A stretch of 64,000 bases of DNA, from assembly GCA_031769625.1 (NCBI GenBank), contig JAUIMM010000636.1, positions 6,931,801-6,995,800 on the forward strand. The letters are read 5' to 3'. Below are positions 11,601 through 21,600 of this stretch, in pieces. A model generated the notes under the pieces. It ran no database searches. It saw only the letters and a program-made list of their open reading frames with translations, and was not told the origin of the DNA. Origin of the DNA: Taudactylus pleione. Taxonomy: Eukaryota; Chordata; Amphibia; Anura; Myobatrachidae. The position numbers and the translations under genes were made by a program. How positions within the stretch are numbered: position 1 is the first letter of the stretch; every line of letters begins with the position of its first letter.

Positions 11601-11775
11601 CAAAGGCAGACGCCATGTTTGGAGAGGCTGATTCCACCGCGGCACTTGCATCCACTTGCTCCGATCCCATCTTGGGGGAGACCTGCATAGAAGACAGGAC
11701 TTTGGGCTCCAGTCTGAAAGTAGCAGGCTTCAAGAGGCTCCTGCCCCCAGCTGACGTCATCCTGGACGCAGTCAT
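8623..11775 (-). CDS. LINE ORF1b: CCHC zinc-knuckle nucleic-acid-binding protein
   Basis: A 1050-codon frame. I start it at the ATG at 11775-11773, which overlaps the ORF1a stop; the frame is open three codons further up with only GTG codons there. The N-terminal third is low complexity, rich in A, S, G and P, with recurrent K/N-M-A triplets. A conserved-looking globular part (roughly residues 430-610) precedes three knuckles of form CX2CX4HX4C (about residues 618-667; DNA 9924-9775): CHKCGSFRHFSRDC, CTMCGKQGHGPRDC and CNLCGESGHPYSRC. An acidic run (DEDEDEDDE) follows, then a basic AT-hook-like KRGRPRRR near residue 868, then an acidic, glycine-rich tail ending in IKKK. In L1/Tx1 elements this protein coats the element RNA. 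The knuckle block and the part before it resemble cellular ZCCHC3-type proteins, from memory of the family. There are no internal stops. It may originally have been one protein with ORF1a. Confidence 0.88.
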   Translation of the reverse strand: MTASRMTSAGGRSLLKPATFRLEPKVLSSMQVSPKMGSEQVDASAAVESASPNMASAFAGSGSLPKSAALKMASGQEEGRRSSTNMASPEEQCGLPSSKMALADVISKMAPCSSGIGTESEVAMQLDPSGAERKVLALVPEGDLARRTGPMMSQGELLQRRGPACVRDGEGGVAVAMETAVSVSMVTGASSVALSEAGPEPGLQGGGLEQAGSPVVTSPSPLAGAGFGCAPVDAERVMTDTQLLTAVEEVEAMEVPGAGVLAQGLPALDKNSLNKGQSIIMDTIYGNLDVPARSLAALDLILADKERRESVQGGGVNKVAVTGTKVHGNAVSPDEVQVKPGGSNVGSNANVKVTSDVHASLSKVTVPKGSVSVCCSVSAADESASVAPTVVGGGDAVGGGRVQPVPSTSGQQPVSKPGPVSYASAVGSKAPPVTRFFTMGAGAGAPAKRRNVIQFKWIGEGLPPDKATFLGMIFEQGFRADDLYACIHPVSTPDYDIGFISLRGLQAFTAIWEQKKSQVPFSNYSTHALTKQDRVKVTVLVRNESLPKADILYWLSRHCMPLASDLEKIDYTRGVWGGAYSCYVRLIQSGMDTQHIPAAAYIGRDRLQCFYPGQPRTCHKCGSFRHFSRDCPVILCTMCGKQGHGPRDCSNVRCNLCGESGHPYSRCPQAQHNDGPSHRDRWAVRDDEDEDEDDEPAETGQLGTAQELAADLEVIAEITKGLEERSARISPGKTGGGGSQSISTVAKGKMLVAGGQEGDGRTGESERVERAVSVRVGSVPKEVPFTAVKGGAKRVSPLGDTVVCSNRFEALSFDDEREEDVVTAKEVSMVPSKVAKSLKGKEKQKGSKKVPQVCKEVVDKLIEEARPKRGRPRRRGGKALDKSTGEQEDSGEKHGVWDPYIEGPKPDVEVVVEMCQETVIGQETEEVKEVEVVEETPEFMDVGSGDPGGSSVEDPGGDPPEVLSGVLAAPKAPDPGPPPLVEVREGGGSGVGGSDDPQGEALASAADGVNVVEGELEEVSLSGDGHLPFGVTCKRSVSSDEDSDRQIKKK
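11216..11253. promoter_or_regulatory. Two RFX X-box-like sites
   Basis: GTCACCATGGAAAC (11216-11229) and GTTTCCATAGCAAC (11240-11253) each match the two-half RFX X-box with one mismatch. A further half site, ATGGCAAC, ends at 11412. They are inside ORF1b coding sequence, so chance is possible. Confidence 0.25.
11460..11467. promoter_or_regulatory. CRE palindrome TGACGTCA (distal in ORF1b)
   Basis: A perfect 8-bp CREB/ATF palindrome lies between two YY1-like motifs (11445 and 11472). Motif match only; its position within the YY1-like cluster is what makes it notable. Confidence 0.4.
11752..11759. promoter_or_regulatory. CRE palindrome TGACGTCA (near ORF1a/1b junction)
   Basis: A second perfect CREB/ATF palindrome, 292 bp from the first and about 15 bp downstream in element orientation of the TGATG junction. 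Both palindromes sit in a CpG-rich part of the element. Confidence 0.4.
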
Positions 11776-12542
11776 CACCGGCACAGAACCTCCTCAGCCG
11801 CCATCTTGCCTGTAGTTTTTTTAAGCTGTGCAGCCGCCATCTTTTTGGATCCAACCTGTTTTGACACAGGTGACCCGGCGTTTTTGCTAATCAGCGCCAT
11901 TTTGGACGCCATTTTGGGCCCTGGGGGGACCCCCTTCTGGGCCCCGAAACCAGCCTCCTGCACCCCGCAGCCCGTCGAGGCCACCACCGCTGGACTAGGC
12001 ATCGCCTGCGGTAAGCTCCGCAGTAAAGACAAACGTTTTTTGTACTGTATTATTAGAGGATTCAGGGCCTCCAGCTCCAACCTAATAGTCTCCTTCTCCC
12101 CCGCTGTACAGTGCTCGCGCTTCCTCCTCCGTGCACTGACCTTAGAGCCATTTCTCTTTAGTTCCTGACGCAGGCCCTCCACATCCAGAGCCTTGAAAGC
12201 CGCATCAGTGAGCTCCGGCTCCGGCTCCAGCACACCCGGCGGCGCCGCGCTCATCAGATCCTGAGCATCCGGGCAAAGCTCTTCTTCTGCACTAAAAGGC
12301 AGATCTTGCAGAGATATCTCCATGTCCTCTGAAGCATCCTCACTCTCCCCGATCTCCTTTAGTTTAAGAGCTCCCGGGCGCTGTACAAGGCTCTCCTCCA
12401 CCTGGGTCACCATTACCACAGGCTGCAGGCTTCCACCACCTCCTTCCTGGGTCCCAAATAAAGTATTAACCCCACGATTAGGGTCTCCAGGGTCACTGTA
12501 AACACAGGGGTCACCATCATCCTCCTCCCCAGTCCCCTCCAT
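11775..12542 (-). CDS. LINE ORF1a: N-terminal ORF1 frame, 255 codons
   Basis: The frame opens with ATG at 12542-12540, the first ATG after the 81-nt leader, and ends with TGA at 11777-11775. The product is acidic in its first half (EEDDGD near the start, several E/D clusters), then has a basic helical-looking stretch (SARRRKREH, followed by LELEALNPLIIQYKKRL), then K-M-A triplets. I recognise no named domain. Two readings fit. ORF1a and ORF1b may be one ancestral ORF1 split by an indel near 11.78 kb, because K-M-A triplets run through both frames. Alternatively they may be separate cistrons linked by the overlapping TGATG. The first is the simpler explanation. Confidence 0.7.
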   Translation of the reverse strand: MEGTGEEDDGDPCVYSDPGDPNRGVNTLFGTQEGGGGSLQPVVMVTQVEESLVQRPGALKLKEIGESEDASEDMEISLQDLPFSAEEELCPDAQDLMSAAPPGVLEPEPELTDAAFKALDVEGLRQELKRNGSKVSARRRKREHCTAGEKETIRLELEALNPLIIQYKKRLSLLRSLPQAMPSPAVVASTGCGVQEAGFGAQKGVPPGPKMASKMALISKNAGSPVSKQVGSKKMAAAQLKKTTGKMAAEEVLCR

Positions 12543-12623
12543 CCTCCTGGGGAGGGCTTTTAGGCAAGTTTCTGTGCTGCAAAAGATCCAAAGGCCTAGG
12601 AGCTGTAAAACACACCTCTGCCC
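12543..12623 (-). other. 5' leader of the LINE
   Basis: Only 81 nt lie between the 5' boundary, set by the target-site duplication, and the ORF1a ATG. It contains no promoter motif I recognise. So short a leader means that the element is slightly 5'-truncated or that its promoter lies downstream, within ORF1. Confidence 0.65.
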
Positions 12624-12635
12624 TGGGCCTTGGTC
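12624..12635. repeat. Right target-site duplication of the LINE
   Basis: Exact copy of the 12 bp at 4738-4749. Immediately after it the satellite continues with ttcaacacattgtg, the phase expected had the LINE never inserted. Confidence 0.9.
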
Positions 12636-15600
12636 TTCAACACATTGTGTGAAATTTTGAACTGTCTATGTTTGCTAAAAGAGGAGATATGGCAAATAAT
12701 GTGTTTTTGCTGTTTCCATTGGTTTCAATGCATTTTGGCCTAAAACAAGCATTTGCTTGTTTTCTCTTAAATGCAACATGGGAGAAAAACGATTTCACAT
12801 CACATTTGTTGGCCTTGGTCTTCAACACATTGTGTGAAATGTTGAGCTTTCTGTGTTTACTACAAGAGTAGATATAGCAAAGTATGCGTTTTTGATGTTT
12901 CCTTTGGTTTCTATGCATTTTGGCCTAAAACGAGCATTGGCTGTTTTCTCTTAAACGCAACATGGGAGAAAAACCATTTCACATCACATATGTGGGCCTT
13001 GGTTTTCAAAACATTGTGTGAAATTTTGAGCTGTCTGTGTTTACTGCAAGAGGAGATATGGCAAAGAATGCTTTTTTGCTGTTTTTTTTTGTTTCAATTC
13101 ATTTTGGCCTAAAACGAGAATTGGCTGTTTTCTCTTAAATGTAAAATGGGAGATAAACCATTTCACATCACATTTGTTTGCCTTAGTCTTCAACACATTG
13201 TGTGAAATTTTGAGCTGTCTGTGTTTACTACAAGAGGAGATATGGCAAAGTATGCATTTTTGCTGTTTTCATTGGTTTCAATGCATTTTGGCCTAAAATG
13301 AGCATTTGCTGTTTTTTCTTATATACAAGATGGGAGAAAAACTATTTCATATCACATTTCTGGGCCTTGGTCTTCAACACATTATGTGAAATTTTGAGTT
13401 GTCTGTGTTTGCTACAAGAGGAGATATGGCAAATAATGTGTTTTTGCTTTTTCCATTGGTTTCAATGCATTTTGGCCTAAAACAAGCATTTTCTGTTTTC
13501 TCTTAAATGCAACATGGGAGAAAAACCATTTCATATCTCATTTGTTGGCCTTGATCTTCAACACATTGTGTGAAATTTTGAGCTTTCTGTGTTTACTACA
13601 AGAGGAGATATGGCAAAGTATGCTTTTTTGCTGTTTCCATTGGTTTCAATGCATTTTTGGCCTATAACGAGCATTTGCTGTATTTTCTAATACGCAACTT
13701 GGGAGAAAAACCATTTCACATCACATTTGTGGGCCTTGGTCTTCAACACATTGTGAGAAATTTGGAGCTGTCTGTGTTTGCCACAAGAGGTGATATGGCA
13801 AAGTAAGGGTTTTTGCTGTTTCCTTTGGTTTCTATGCATTTTGGCCTAAAATGAGCATTTGCTGTTTTCTCTTAAATGCAACATGGGAGAAAAACCATTT
13901 CATATCACATTTGTTGGATTTGGTCTTCAAGACTGTGTGAAATTTTGAGCTGTCTGTGTTTGCTACAAGAGGAGATATGGCAAAGAATGCATTTTTACTG
14001 TTTCCACTGGTTTCAATCCATTTTGGCCTAAAATTAGCATTTGCTGTTTTCTCTTAAATGCAACATGGGAGAAAAACCATTTCACATCACATTTGTTGGC
14101 CTTGGTCTTCAACACATTGTGTGAACGTTTGAGCTGTCTGTGTTTGCTACAAGAGGAGATATGGCAAAGTATGCATTTTTGCTGTTTTCATTGGTTTCAA
14201 TGCATTTTGGCCTAAAATGAGCATTTGCTGTTTTCTCTTAAATGCAACATGGGAGAAAAACCATTTCACATCACATTTCTGTGCCTTGGTCGTCAACACA
14301 TTGTGTGAAAGTTTGAGCTGTCTGTGTTTGCTACAAGAGGAGATATGGCAAAGTAAGTGTTTTTGCTTTTTTCATTGGTTTCAAAGCATTTTGGCCTAAA
14401 ACGAGTATTGGCTGTTTTCTCTTAAATGCAACATGGGCGAAAAACCATTTTAGATCACATTTGTGGGCCATGGTCTTCAACACATTGTGTGAAATTTTGA
14501 GCTGTCTATATTTGCTACAAGAGGAGCTATTGCAAAGTTTGCGTTTTTGCTGTTTCCATTGGTGTCAATGCATTTTGGCCTAAAACGAGCATTTGCTGTA
14601 TTCTCTTAAATGCAACATGGGAGAAAAACCATTTCACATCACATTTCTGTGCCTTGGTCGTCAACACATTGTGTGAAATTTTGAGCTGTCTATGTTTACT
14701 ACAAGAGGAGATATGGCAAATAATGTGTTTTTGCTGTTTCTGTTGGTTTCAATGCATTTTTTCCTAAAACAAGCATTTGCTTGTTTTCTCTTAAACGCAA
14801 CATGGGAGAAAAACCATTTCATATCACATTTGTGGGCCTTGGTCTTCAACACATTGTGTGAAATTTTGAGTTGTCTGTGTTTGCTACAAGAGGAGATATG
14901 GCAAATAATGTGTTTTTGCTTTTTCCATTGGTTTCAATGCATTTTGGCCTAAAACAAGAATTTTCTGTTTTCTCTTAAATGCAACATGGGAGAAAAACCA
15001 TTTCATATCTCATTTGTTGGCCTTGATCTTCAACACATTGTGTGAAATTTTGAGCTTTCTGTGTTTACTACAAGAGGAGATATGGCAAAGTATGCTTTTT
15101 TGCTGTTTCCTTTGGTTTCTATGCATTTTGGCCTAAAACGAGCATTGGCTGTTTTCTCTTAAACGCAACATGGGAGAAAAACCATTTCACATCACATATG
15201 TGGGCCTTGGTCTTCAAAACATGGTGTGAAATTTTGAGCTGTCTGTGTTTACTGCAAGAGGAGATATGGCAAAGAATGCTTTTTTGCTGTTTTTTTTTGT
15301 TTCAATGCATTTTGGCCTAAAACGAGAATTGGCTGTTTTCTCTTAAATGCAAAATGGGAGATAAACCATATCACATCACATTTGTTTGCCTTAGTCTTCA
15401 ACACATTGTGTGAAATTTTGAGCTGTCTGTGTTTACTACAAGAGGAGATATGGCAAAGTATGCTTTTTTGCTGTTTCCATTGGTTTCAATGCATTTTGGC
15501 CTATAACTAGCATTTGCTGTATTTTCTAATATGCAACTTGGGAGAAAAACCATTTCACATCACATTTGTTGGCCTTGGTCTTCAACACATTGTGAGAAAT

Positions 15601-15645
15601 TTGGAGCTGTCTGTGTTTGCCACAAGAGGTGATATGGCAAAGTAT
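12636..15645 (+). repeat. ~184-bp satellite array, transitional segment
   Basis: About 16 monomers in the same orientation as the left segment. The first monomers after the LINE are diverged like those before it. From about 13.3 kb monomer types appear that are later arranged in higher-order repeats: the tttcttatatacaagatgg type, the 9-T poly-T type, the caagactgtgtg type and the gagctattgcaaag type. No gene is present. Confidence 0.92.
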
Positions 15646-16314
15646 GCGTTTTTGCTGTTTCCTTTGGTTTCAATGCATTTTGGCCTAAAATGAGCATTTG
15701 CTGTTTTCTCTTAAATGCAACATGGGAGAAAAACCATTTCATATCACATTTGTTGGATTTGGTCTTCAACACATTGTGTGAAATTTTGAGCTTTCTGTCT
15801 TTACTACAAGAGGAGATATGGCAAAGTATGCTTTTTTGCTGTTTCCTTTGGTTTCTATGCATTTTGGCCTAAAACGAGCATTGGCTGTTTTCTCTTAAAC
15901 GCAACATGGGAGAAAAACCATTTCACATCACATATGTGGGCCTTGGTCTTCAAAACATTGTGTGAAATTTTGAGCTGTCTGTGTTTACTGCAAGAGGAGA
16001 TATGGCAAAGAATGCTTTTTTGCTGGTTTTTTTTGTTTCAATGCATTTTGGCCTAAAACGAGAATTGGCTGTTTTCTCTTAAATGCAAAATGGGAGAAAA
16101 ACCATATCACATCACATTTGTTTGCCTTAGTCTTCAACACATTGTGTGAAATTTTGAGCTGTCTGTGTTTACTACAAGAGGAGATATGGCAAAGTATGCT
16201 TTTTTTGCTGTTTCCATTGGTTTCAATGCATTTTGGCCTATAACGAGCATTTGCTGTATTTTCTAATACGCAACTTGGGAGAAAAACCATTTCACATCAC
16301 ATTTGTTGGCCTTG

Positions 16315-19300
16315 GTCTTCAACACATTGTGAGAAATTTGGAGCTGTCTGTGTTTGCCACAAGAGGTGATATGGCAAAGTAAGTGTTTTTGCTGTTTCCA
16401 TTGGTGTCAATGCATTTTGGCCTTAAACGAGCATTTGCTGTATTCTCTTAAATGTAACATGGGAGAAAAACCATTTCACATCACATTTCTGTGCCTTGGT
16501 CGTCAACACATTGTGTGAAATTTTGAGCTGTCTATGTTTACTACAAGAGGAGATATGGCAAATAATGTGTTTTTGCTGTTTCTATTGGTTTCAATGCATT
16601 TTTTCCTAAAACAAGCATTTGCTTGTTTTCTCTTAAACGCAACATGGGAGAAAAACCATTTCATATCACATTTGTGGGCCTTGGTCTTCAACACATTGTG
16701 TGAAATTTTGAGTTGTCTGTGTTTGCTACAAGAGGAGATATGGCAAATAATGTGTTTTTGCTTTTTCCATTGGTTTCAATGCATTTTGGCCTAAAACAAG
16801 CATTTTCTGTTTTCTCTTAAACGCAACATGGGAGAAAAACCATTTCATATCACATTTGTGTGCCTTGGTCTTCAACACATTGTGTGAAATTTTGAGCTGT
16901 CTATGTTTACTACAAGAGGAGATATGGCAAATAATGTGTTTTTGCTGTTTCCATTGGTTTCAATGCATTTTGGCCTATAACGAGCATTTGCTGTATTTTC
17001 TAATACGCAACTTGGGAGAAAAACCATTTCACATCACATTTGTTGGCCTTGGTCTTCAACACATTGTGAGAAATTTGGAGCTGTCTGTGTTTGCCACAAG
17101 AGGTGATATGGCAAAGTATGCGTTTTTGCTGTTTCCTTTGGTTTCAATGCATTTTGGCCTAAAATGAGCATTTGCTGTTTTCTCTTAAATGCAACATGGG
17201 AGAAAATCAATTTCATATCACATTTGTTGGATTTGGTCTTCAAGACTGTGTGAAATTTTGAGCTGTCTGTGTTTGGTACAAGAGGAGATATGGCAAAGAA
17301 TGCATTTTTACTGTTTCCACTGGTTTCAATCCATTTTGGCCTAAAATTAGCATTTGCTGTTTTCTCTTAAATGCAACATGGGAGAAAAACCATTTCACAT
17401 CACATTTGTTGGCCTTGGTCTTCAACACATTGTGTGAACGTTTGAGCTGTCTGTGTTTGCTACAAGAGGAGATATGGCAAAGTATGTGTTTTTGCTTTTT
17501 TCATTGGTTTCAATGCATTTTGGCCTAAAACGAGCATTTGCTGTTTTCTCTTAAATGCAGCATGGGAGAAAAACCATTTTAGATCACATTTGTGGGCCAT
17601 GGTCTTCAACACATTGTGTGAAATTTTGAGCTGTCTGTGTTTACTACAAGAGGAGATATGGCAAAGTATGCATTTTTGCTGTTTTCATTGGTTTCAATGC
17701 ATTTTGGCCTAAAATGAGCATTTGCTGTTTTTTCTTATATACAAGATGGGAGAAAAACTATTTCATATCACATTTCTGGGCCTTTGTCGTCAACACATTG
17801 TGTGAAATTTTGAGCTGTCTATGTTTACTACAAGAGGAGATATGGCAAATAATGTGTTTTTGCTGTTTCCATTGGTTTCAATGCATTTTGGCCTAAAACA
17901 AGCATTTTCTGTTTTCTCTTAAATCCAACATGGGAGAAAAACCATTTCATATCACATTTGTTGGATTTGGTCTTCAAGACTGTGTGAAATTTTGAGCTGT
18001 CTGTGTTTGCTACAAGAGGAGATATGGCAAAGAATGCATTTTTACTGTTTCCACTGGTTTCAATCCATTTTGGCCTAAAATTAGCATTTGCTGTTTTCTC
18101 TTAAATTCAACATGGGAGAAAAACCATTTCACATCACATTTGTTGGCCTTGGTCTTCAACACATTGTGTGAAAGTTTGAGCTGTCTGTGTTTGCTACAAG
18201 AGGAGATATGGCAAAGTATGTGTTTTTGCTTTTTTCATTGGTTTCAATGCATTTTGGCCTAAAACGAGCATTTGCTGTTTTCTCTTAAATGCAACATGGG
18301 AGAAAAACCATTTTAGATCACATTTGTGGGCCATGGTCTTCAACACATTGTGAGAAATTTGGAGCTGTCTGTGTTTGCCACAAGAGGTGATATGGCAAAG
18401 TAAGTGTTTTTGCTGTTTCCATTGGTGTCAATGCATTTTGGCCTAAAACGAGCATTTGCTGTATTCTCTTAAATGCAACATGGGAGAAAAACCATTTCAC
18501 ATCACATTTCTGTGCCTTGGTCGTCAACACATTGTGTGAAATTTTGAGCTGTCTATGTTTACTACAAGAGGAGATATGGCAAATAATGTGTTTTTGCTGT
18601 TTCTATTGGTTTCAATGCATTTTTTCCTAAAACAAGCATTTGCTTGTTTTCTCTTAAACGCAACATGGGAGAAAAACCATTTCATATCACATTTGTGGGC
18701 CTTGGTCTTCAACACATTGTGTGAAATTTTGAGTTGTCTGTGTTTGCTACAAGAGGAGATATGGCAAATAATGTGTTTTTGCTTTTTCCATTGGTTTCAA
18801 TGCATTTTGGCCTAAAACAAGCATTTTCTGTTTTCTCTTAAACGCAACATGGGAGAAAAACCATTTCATATCACATTTGTGTGCCTTGGTCTTCAACACA
18901 TTGTGTGAAAATTTGAGCTGTCTATGTTTACTACAAGAGGAGATATGGCAAATAATGTGTTTTTGCTGTTTCCATTGGTTTCAATGCATTTTGGCCTATA
19001 ACGAGCATTTGCTGTATTTTCTAATACGCAACTTGGGAGAAAAACCATTTCACATCACATTTGTTGGCCTTGGTCTTCAACACATTGTGAGAAATTTGGA
19101 GCTGTCTGTGTTTGCCACAAGAGGTGATATGGCAAAGTATGCGTTTTTGCTGTTTCCTTTGGTTTCAATGCATTTTGGCCTAAAATGAGCATTTGCTGTT
19201 TTCTCTTAAATGCAACATGGGAGAAAATCAATTTCATATCACATTTGTTGGATTTGGTCTTCAAGACTGTGTGAAATTTTGAGCTGTCTGTGTTTGGTAC

Positions 19301-21600
19301 AAGAGGAGATATGGCAAAGAATGCATTTTTACTGTTTCCACTGGTTTCAATCCATTTTGGCCTAAAATTAGCATTTGCTGTTTTCTCTTAAATGCAGCAT
19401 GGGAGAAAAACCATTTCACATCACATTTGTTGGCCTTGGTCTTCAACACAGTGTGTGAACGTTTGAGCTGTCTGTGTTTGCTACAAGAGGAGATATGGCA
19501 AAGTATGTGTTTTTGCTTTTTTCATTGGTTTCAATGCATTTTGGCCTAAAACGAGCATTTGCTGTTTTCTCTTAAATGCAGCATGGGAGAAAAACCATTT
19601 TAGATCACATTTGTGGGCCATGGTCTTCAACACATTGTGTGAAATTATGAGCTGTCTGTGTTTACTACAAGAGGAGATATGGCAAAGTATGCATTTTTGC
19701 TGTTTTCATTGGTTTCAATGCATTTTGGCCTAAAATGAGCATTTGCTGTTTTTTCTTATATACAAGATGGGAGAAAAACTATTTCATATCACATTTCTGG
19801 GCCTTTGTCGTCAACACATTGTGTGAAATTTTGAGCTGTCTATGTTTACTACAAGAGGAGATATGGCAAATAATGTGTTTTTGCTGTTTCCATTGGTTTC
19901 AATGCATTTTGGCCTAAAACAAGCATTTTCTGTTTTCTCTTAAATCCAACATGGGAGAAAAACCATTTCATATCACATTTGTTGGATTTGGTCTTCAAGA
20001 CTGTGTGAAATTTTGAGCTGTCTGTGTTTGCTACAAGAGGAGATATGGCAAAGAATGCATTTTTACTGTTTCCACTGGTTTCAATCCATTTTGGCCTAAA
20101 ATTAGCATTTGCTGTTTTCTCTTAAATTCAACATGGGAGAAAAACCATTTCACATCACATTTGTTGGCCTTGGTCTTCAACACATTGTGTGAAAGTTTGA
20201 GCTGTCTGTGTTTGCTACAAGAGGAGATATGGCAAAGTATGTGTTTTTGCTTTTTTCATTGGTTTCAATGCATTTTGGCCTAAAACGAGCATTTGCTGTT
20301 TTCTCTTAAATGCAACATGGGAGAAAAACCATTTTAGATCACATTTGTGGGCCATGGTCTTCAACACATTGTGTGAAATTTTGAGCTGTCTATATTTGCT
20401 ACAAGAGGAGCTATTGCAAAGTTTGCGTTTTTGCTGTTTCCATTGGTTTCAATGCATTTTGGCCTAAAACGAGCATTTGCTGTATTCTCTTAAATGCAAC
20501 ATGGGAGAAAAACCATTTCACATCACATTTCTGTGCCTTGGTCGTCAACACATTGTGTGAAATTTTGAGCTGTCTATGTTTACTACAAGAGGAGATATGG
20601 CAAATAATGTGTTTTTGCTGTTTCCATTGGTTTCAATGCATTTTTTCCTAAAACAAGCATTTGCTTATTTTCTCTTAAACGCAACATGGGAGAAAAACCA
20701 TTTCATATCACATTTGTGGGCCTTGGTCTTCAACACATTGTGTGAAATTTTGAGTTGTCTGTGTTTGCTACAAGAGGAGATATGGCAAATAATGTGTTTT
20801 TGCTTTTTCCATTGGTTTCAATGCATTTTGGCCTAAAACAAGCATTTTCTGTTTTCTCTTAAACGCAACATGGGAGAAAAACCATTTCATATCACATTTG
20901 TGTGCCTTGGTCTTCAACACATTGTGTGAAAATTTGAGCTGTCTATGTTTACTACAAGAGGAGATATGGCAAATAATGTGTTTTTGCTGTTTCCATTGGT
21001 TTCAATGCATTTTGGCCTATAACGAGCATTTGCTGTATTTTCTAATACGCAACTTGGGAGAAAAACCATTTCACATCACATTTGTTGGCCTTGGTCTTCA
21101 ACACATTGTGAGAAATTTGGAGCTGTCTGTGTTTGCCACAAGAGGTGATATGGCAAAGTATGCGTTTTTGCTGTTTCCTTTGGTTTCAATGCATTTTGGC
21201 CTAAAATGAGCATTTGCTGTTTTCTCTTAAATGCAACATGGGAGAAAATCAATTTCATATCACATTTGTTGGATTTGGTCTTCAAGACTGTGTGAAATTT
21301 TGAGCTGTCTGTGTTTGGTACAAGAGGAGATATGGCAAAGAATGCATTTTTACTGTTTCCACTGGTTTCAATCCATTTTGGCCTAAAATTAGCATTTGCT
21401 GTTTTCTCTTAAATGCAGCATGGGAGAAAAACCATTTCACATCACATTTGTTGGCCTTGGTCTTCAACACATTGTGTGAACGTTTGAGCTGTCTGTGTTT
21501 GCTACAAGAGGAGATATGGCAAAGTATGTGTTTTTAATTTTTTCATTGGTTTCAATGCATTTTGGCCTAAAACGAGCATTTGCTGTTTTCTCTTAAATGC
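16315..21600 (+). repeat. 11-monomer higher-order repeat (2021 bp), copy A
   Basis: Diagnostic monomers recur every 2021 bp: the cattttttcctaaaac type from 16.53 to 18.56 to 20.58 kb, and the tttcttatatacaagatgg type from 17.71 to 19.74 kb. The first two units are nearly identical; the third is cut short and runs into the 14-monomer repeat. 2021 is 11 x 184 minus 3, the deficit coming mainly from a two-base-shorter caagactgtgtg monomer. Confidence 0.85.

Larger units (their letters stand above)
11445..11916 (-). promoter_or_regulatory. Cluster of YY1-like AAGATGGC motifs inside ORF1
   Basis: Ten copies or near copies of the YY1 core lie in 472 bp. On the plus strand they read gccatctt, gccatttt, gccatgtt or cccatctt, at 11445-11455, 11472-11483, 11516-11525, 11558-11566, 11612-11621, 11666-11674, 11797-11808, 11833-11844, 11894-11904 and 11906-11916. 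Those at 11797 and 11833 carry the full GCCGCCATCTT core. On the sense strand most read AAGATGG or ACATGG and encode K/N-M-A or K-M-G in frame. YY1 binds such a motif in the human L1 5' UTR; binding here is inference. The very short leader makes an internal promoter plausible. Confidence 0.5.
4750..12623 (-). mobile_element. L1/Tx1-like non-LTR retrotransposon, near full length
   Basis: A 7.87-kb element lies antisense to the satellite, bounded by a 12-bp target-site duplication. On the minus strand the order is an 81-nt 5' leader, ORF1a, ORF1b with three CCHC knuckles, a 31-nt gap, ORF2 (endonuclease, reverse transcriptase, C-terminal Cys/His motif) and a 463-nt 3' UTR with AATAAA near the end. 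There are no LTRs, and no poly(A) tail. The zinc-knuckle ORF1 combined with an AP-endonuclease/YADD ORF2 fits the Tx1 branch of L1 elements; the family name is inference from motifs, not a database match. The 5' part (about 11.0-12.3 kb) is GC- and CpG-rich compared with the AT-rich satellite. Two very long open frames suggest a fairly young copy, but indels in the endonuclease and possibly at the ORF1a/1b junction make it defective as assembled. Confidence 0.93.

Noticed and set aside
5771..12168. Plus-strand open frames of 60-136 codons across the LINE
   Set aside because: They are antisense shadows of ORF1 and ORF2, without recognisable domains.
4750..12623. LTR retrotransposon or endogenous retrovirus
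   Set aside because: There are no terminal repeats, protease or integrase. The endonuclease is AP-type and the 3' structure is that of a LINE.
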